A stretch of DNA of 8,643 bases from JBOGTC01 sp050692055 (GTDB lineage: Bacteria; Chloroflexota; Limnocylindria; QHBO01). A program made the position numbers and the translations under genes. This document shows, one piece after another, positions 6,617-8,643 of the stretch (position 1 is the stretch's first letter; every line of letters begins with the position of its first letter). Under the pieces are notes generated by a model. The model saw only the letters and a program-made list of their open reading frames with translations. It ran no database searches and was not told where the DNA came from. The stretch lies in NCBI GenBank assembly GCA_050692055.1, contig JBOGTC010000057.1, forward strand, positions 1 through 8,643, in the 5' to 3' direction.

Positions 6617-7143
6617 CCGGCCTCGGCCTGCGCGTGCTCGAGCGCCGCGACCACGGCGCGGGTCTCGGCAGGGCTGCCGGTGACGATGACGACGGATTCG
6701 AGGAGATCGGGCTCGGCGCGGCGCGCGACCAGGAAGGGAACGACGATCGCCGCCGAGTCCTCCGGCGTGAACGCGCCTCGCTCCGTGCCAAGGAGGGTCA
6801 GCGCGACACGCCGCAGCTGGAGCGGCCGCACGAAGTCGAAGGCCGCGGCGAGGGCTGCCCGCAGTCGGTCGGGGTCGGCACGCAGGTCATGGCCGACCGC
6901 CACGGTGTGGATGACGTAGCTCGCGGCCAGGACGCCGCCCGTGGAGACGACCGCGCCGCCGGACAGGATGGGACCCTGGTCGACCGCGGCGCGCTCGACG
7001 ATCTCGCCGCCGTGACGCTTGACCGATGCCGCGGGCCCCGCCGTCATGAACAGCGACTCGTTGGCCGGCACGATCAACGCGTCGACCTCGAGCTCGGCGA
7101 TCTCTCCCTGCCAGACGTCGATCTCGATGGGTGCTGCCACCAT
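6613..7143 (-). CDS. macro-domain-like protein with divergent ADP-ribose loop
   Basis: 176 residues from the ATG, about the size of a single macro domain. Positions here count from that ATG. Macro-fold landmarks: IEIDVWQGEIAEL (6-18), VDALIVPANESL (20-31, matching the family's DAIVNAANS), GGAVVSTGGVLAASYVIHTVAVG (62-84, matching G-x-A-x-x-T-x-G then VIH), and LRRVALTLLGTERGAFTP (110-127). Macro domains bind or hydrolyse ADP-ribose and derivatives. The Asn of NAAN is kept, but the usual GGGV loop is replaced by TAGPAASVKRHGG, so ligand and activity are uncertain. The ATG at 7143 is preferred because GGTGA sits 2 nt upstream; a GTG at 7149 would add two residues and lies 6 bp after the alr stop. 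It overlaps the 92-residue gene by 4 bp. Probably cytoplasmic. The fold call is fairly sure; the function is not. Confidence 0.82.
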   Translation of the reverse strand: MVAAPIEIDVWQGEIAELEVDALIVPANESLFMTAGPAASVKRHGGEIVERAAVDQGPILSGGAVVSTGGVLAASYVIHTVAVGHDLRADPDRLRAALAAAFDFVRPLQLRRVALTLLGTERGAFTPEDSAAIVVPFLVARRAEPDLLESVVIVTGSPAETRAVVAALEHAQAEAG

Positions 7144-7155
7144 GCTCACCCGCGT

Positions 7156-8289
7156 TCAGTCGGCCCCGAGGTGGAGCCTCGGGAGACGCTCGCGCAGTGC
7201 GGTCGTCACTTCGTAGTTGATGGTGCGCCGCTCGGCGGCGACATCCTCCGCCGTGATCCGGGCGCCCTCCTGCTCGCCGATCAGGACGAACTCGTCGCCG
7301 TAGGTTACACCATCGATTCCGCCAACATCCACGGTGAGGCCATCCATGCTGATGGCCCCGACCGTGGGCGCGAAGCGGCCGCGCACGAGAGCCCGGCCGT
7401 TGTTCGCGTGGACCCGTGGCCAGCCGTCGCCATACCCGACCCCGAGGGTCGCGATGCGCGTGGCGCGCTCGGCGCGGAACCGGAGCCCGTAGCCGATGGG
7501 ATCGCCGGCGGCGAGATCGAAGATGCGCAGGGGCGTGGCCTTGAGCGAGAGCGCGGGCCGTAGGCCGGGTTCATGCTCTGCGGCCCAGGGGGGAAGCAGG
7601 CCGTACAGCGCCAGGCCCGGACGAATCGCATCGGCGAACGTTCCCGCTCCGGCAAGCGTGCCCCCGCTGGCGCTCACGTGCACGAGCCCGGGGTCCAGGC
7701 CGCTCGATCGCATGCCGTCGAGGACGCGCGCCAGGCGCAGCAGCTGGACGTCGGTGTACGCCTCGTCCTCGCCGGGAACGGCGAGATGGCTGAATGTTCC
7801 GGCCAGCCGCAGGTGGCGACTCCGGACAATGCGCGTGGCCAGCTCGACCGCCTCGTCGGGGTCGCTTCCCTGCCGGCCGAGCCCGGTGTCCACCTTGAGG
7901 TGCACCGCGGCGCGATGACCCGCGCGCGCCGCCCCCGCGGCGATGAGCTCGACGCCGCGCCTGTCATAGACGGTCGCCTCGAGCTCCAGCTCCAGCAGCG
8001 CCGGCACCTCCGGGGGACCGATGCCCCACAGCAGGAGGAGCGGTGCCTCGACGCCGCCTGCCCGCAGCTCGGCCGCCTCCCCGACGGTGGCGACCGCGAG
8101 GCGCTCCACGCCCGATGCCACGAGCGTCCGAGCCACCGCCACCGCGCCGTGGCCATACGCGTTGGCCTTGACGACGCCGATCACCTCGACATCGCCGGCC
8201 AGGTCGCGAACCAGCCGCAGGTTGTGCCGCACCGCTCCGTGGTCGACCTCCACCCATGCCCGGTGCGGGCTCCGCCGAGCGGTTGTCAC
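7156..8289 (-). CDS. alr: alanine racemase (PLP-dependent)
   Basis: 377 residues, the normal length. It interconverts L- and D-alanine in the cytoplasm for peptidoglycan. The N-terminal TIM barrel carries VVKANAYGHG with the PLP lysine at K41, HLKVDTGLGRQG with K132 (the usually carbamylated lysine) and R139, and the phosphate-side RPGLALYG with R223. The C-terminal beta domain carries VGYGDGWPR with the second catalytic base Y286, and SMDGLTVDV with M315-D316. RTINYE (355-360) is the conserved end motif. All catalytic residues are present. The segment VHVSASGG (203-210) replaces the more usual HxANSAA, a mild oddity. The GTG at 8289 overlaps the stop of nnrD by 4 bp (GTGA), with no clear ribosome site, so translation is probably coupled. 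The nnrD-alr order is common in bacteria. Assignment secure. Confidence 0.97.
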   Translation of the reverse strand: MTTARRSPHRAWVEVDHGAVRHNLRLVRDLAGDVEVIGVVKANAYGHGAVAVARTLVASGVERLAVATVGEAAELRAGGVEAPLLLLWGIGPPEVPALLELELEATVYDRRGVELIAAGAARAGHRAAVHLKVDTGLGRQGSDPDEAVELATRIVRSRHLRLAGTFSHLAVPGEDEAYTDVQLLRLARVLDGMRSSGLDPGLVHVSASGGTLAGAGTFADAIRPGLALYGLLPPWAAEHEPGLRPALSLKATPLRIFDLAAGDPIGYGLRFRAERATRIATLGVGYGDGWPRVHANNGRALVRGRFAPTVGAISMDGLTVDVGGIDGVTYGDEFVLIGEQEGARITAEDVAAERRTINYEVTTALRERLPRLHLGAD

Positions 8290-8643
8290 CGGTGATTGCC
8301 GCGCAGCTGCTCGATCGCCTCGGGAATCAGGTTGGCGATGTCGCGGGCGAGCACGCCCGCCCTGCCCATCCGGCGCTCGGCCAGCAGGCCTGCCGCACCG
8401 TGCACCGCCACGCCGCAGCCAGCCGCGTCGCGCGGATCGAGGCCGCCGGCCAGGAAGGCACCGATGACGCCCGACAGCACGTCGCCGCTGCCGGCGGTCG
8501 CCAGCGCGGGGGTCTCCACTTCCGAGCCGAGCAGCTCGCGGTCCGGCGCGGCCACGACGGTGTGCGCGCCCTTGAGCACCACGACCTGGCGCCAGCGGGC
8601 GGCGGCGTCCGCCGCCAGCGCGGCTCTCGCCGCGGCGTCGTCC
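8286..8643 (-). CDS. nnrD: ADP/ATP-dependent NAD(P)H-hydrate dehydratase, C-terminal part
   Basis: The last 118 residues are present; the 5' part lies beyond the window edge. The frame is open to the edge and reads through WRQVVVLKGAHTVVAAPD, the family's VVLKG-T-x-VA motif. ALATAGSGDVLSGVIGAFLA follows, carrying the GSGDVLSG anion-hole and catalytic Asp signature of the ribokinase-like NnrD/CARKD family. The enzyme dehydrates NAD(P)HX back to NAD(P)H, repairing damaged cofactor. In many bacteria it is fused behind an NnrE epimerase domain; whether that holds here cannot be seen. A GTG at 8582 could be misread as a start, but the conserved sequence continues upstream of it. It overlaps alr by 4 bp. 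Confidence 0.94.
   Translation of the reverse strand, partial: DDAAARAALAADAAARWRQVVVLKGAHTVVAAPDRELLGSEVETPALATAGSGDVLSGVIGAFLAGGLDPRDAAGCGVAVHGAAGLLAERRMGRAGVLARDIANLIPEAIEQLRGNHR

Noticed and set aside
6613..7143. N-terminal domain of an M17 leucyl aminopeptidase
   Set aside because: That domain shares the macro fold, but no peptidase domain follows, and the GGAVVSTGG...YVIH pattern fits stand-alone macro domains better.
5935..7563. 542-codon open frame on the plus strand
   Set aside because: It crosses four well-supported minus-strand genes, including alr, and its Asp/Arg/His-rich translation looks like an antisense shadow.

Overview
The window is a GC-rich stretch (roughly 70% G+C by eye) in which every supportable gene lies on the minus strand. 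The genes are packed head to tail with 4-17 bp overlaps or gaps of at most 25 bp. No RNA gene, mobile element, CRISPR array or long intergenic region is visible. I infer a high-GC Chloroflexota genome (Limnocylindria/Ellin6529-like). The reason is the combination of a 'glutamate mutase L' (MutL/GlmL)-family ATPase with a set of small membrane proteins, one of which looks like the DUF6754 type, inside a housekeeping cluster. A high-GC actinobacterial-type genome cannot be excluded without a search.

Layout in the direction of transcription (high to low coordinates): the C-terminal part of an NAD(P)H-hydrate dehydratase (nnrD, cut by the window edge); alanine racemase (alr); an atypical macro-domain protein; a 92-residue protein of unknown function; four membrane proteins in a row (5509-6354, 4888-5505, 4053-4895, 3415-4056); a MutL/GlmL-family ASKHA ATPase (1781-3418); a 349-residue protein with lipoyl-like (barrel-sandwich) segments (735-1784); then tsaE (218-709) and the start of tsaB (1-221, cut by the edge). 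nnrD, alr, tsaE and tsaB are commonly neighbours in bacteria. Here an eight-gene block separates alr from tsaE.

The flanking genes have clear roles: NAD(P)HX repair, D-alanine supply for peptidoglycan, and tRNA t6A37 modification. The eight-gene block between them is the interesting part. Two of its membrane proteins share one architecture (N-terminal membrane segment, about 200-residue soluble domain, C-terminal membrane segment). Two others are polytopic with about six segments each. They are followed by a cytosolic ATPase of the GlmL type with no B12-dependent mutase gene beside it, and by a protein with barrel-sandwich-like segments. Together they look like one translationally coupled unit that could build or run a membrane-anchored complex of unknown function. 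That is inference from gene order and topology. The most credible transcription signal inside the window is a TATACT hexamer 7 nt upstream of the tsaE ATG, which would give a leaderless tsaE-tsaB message.
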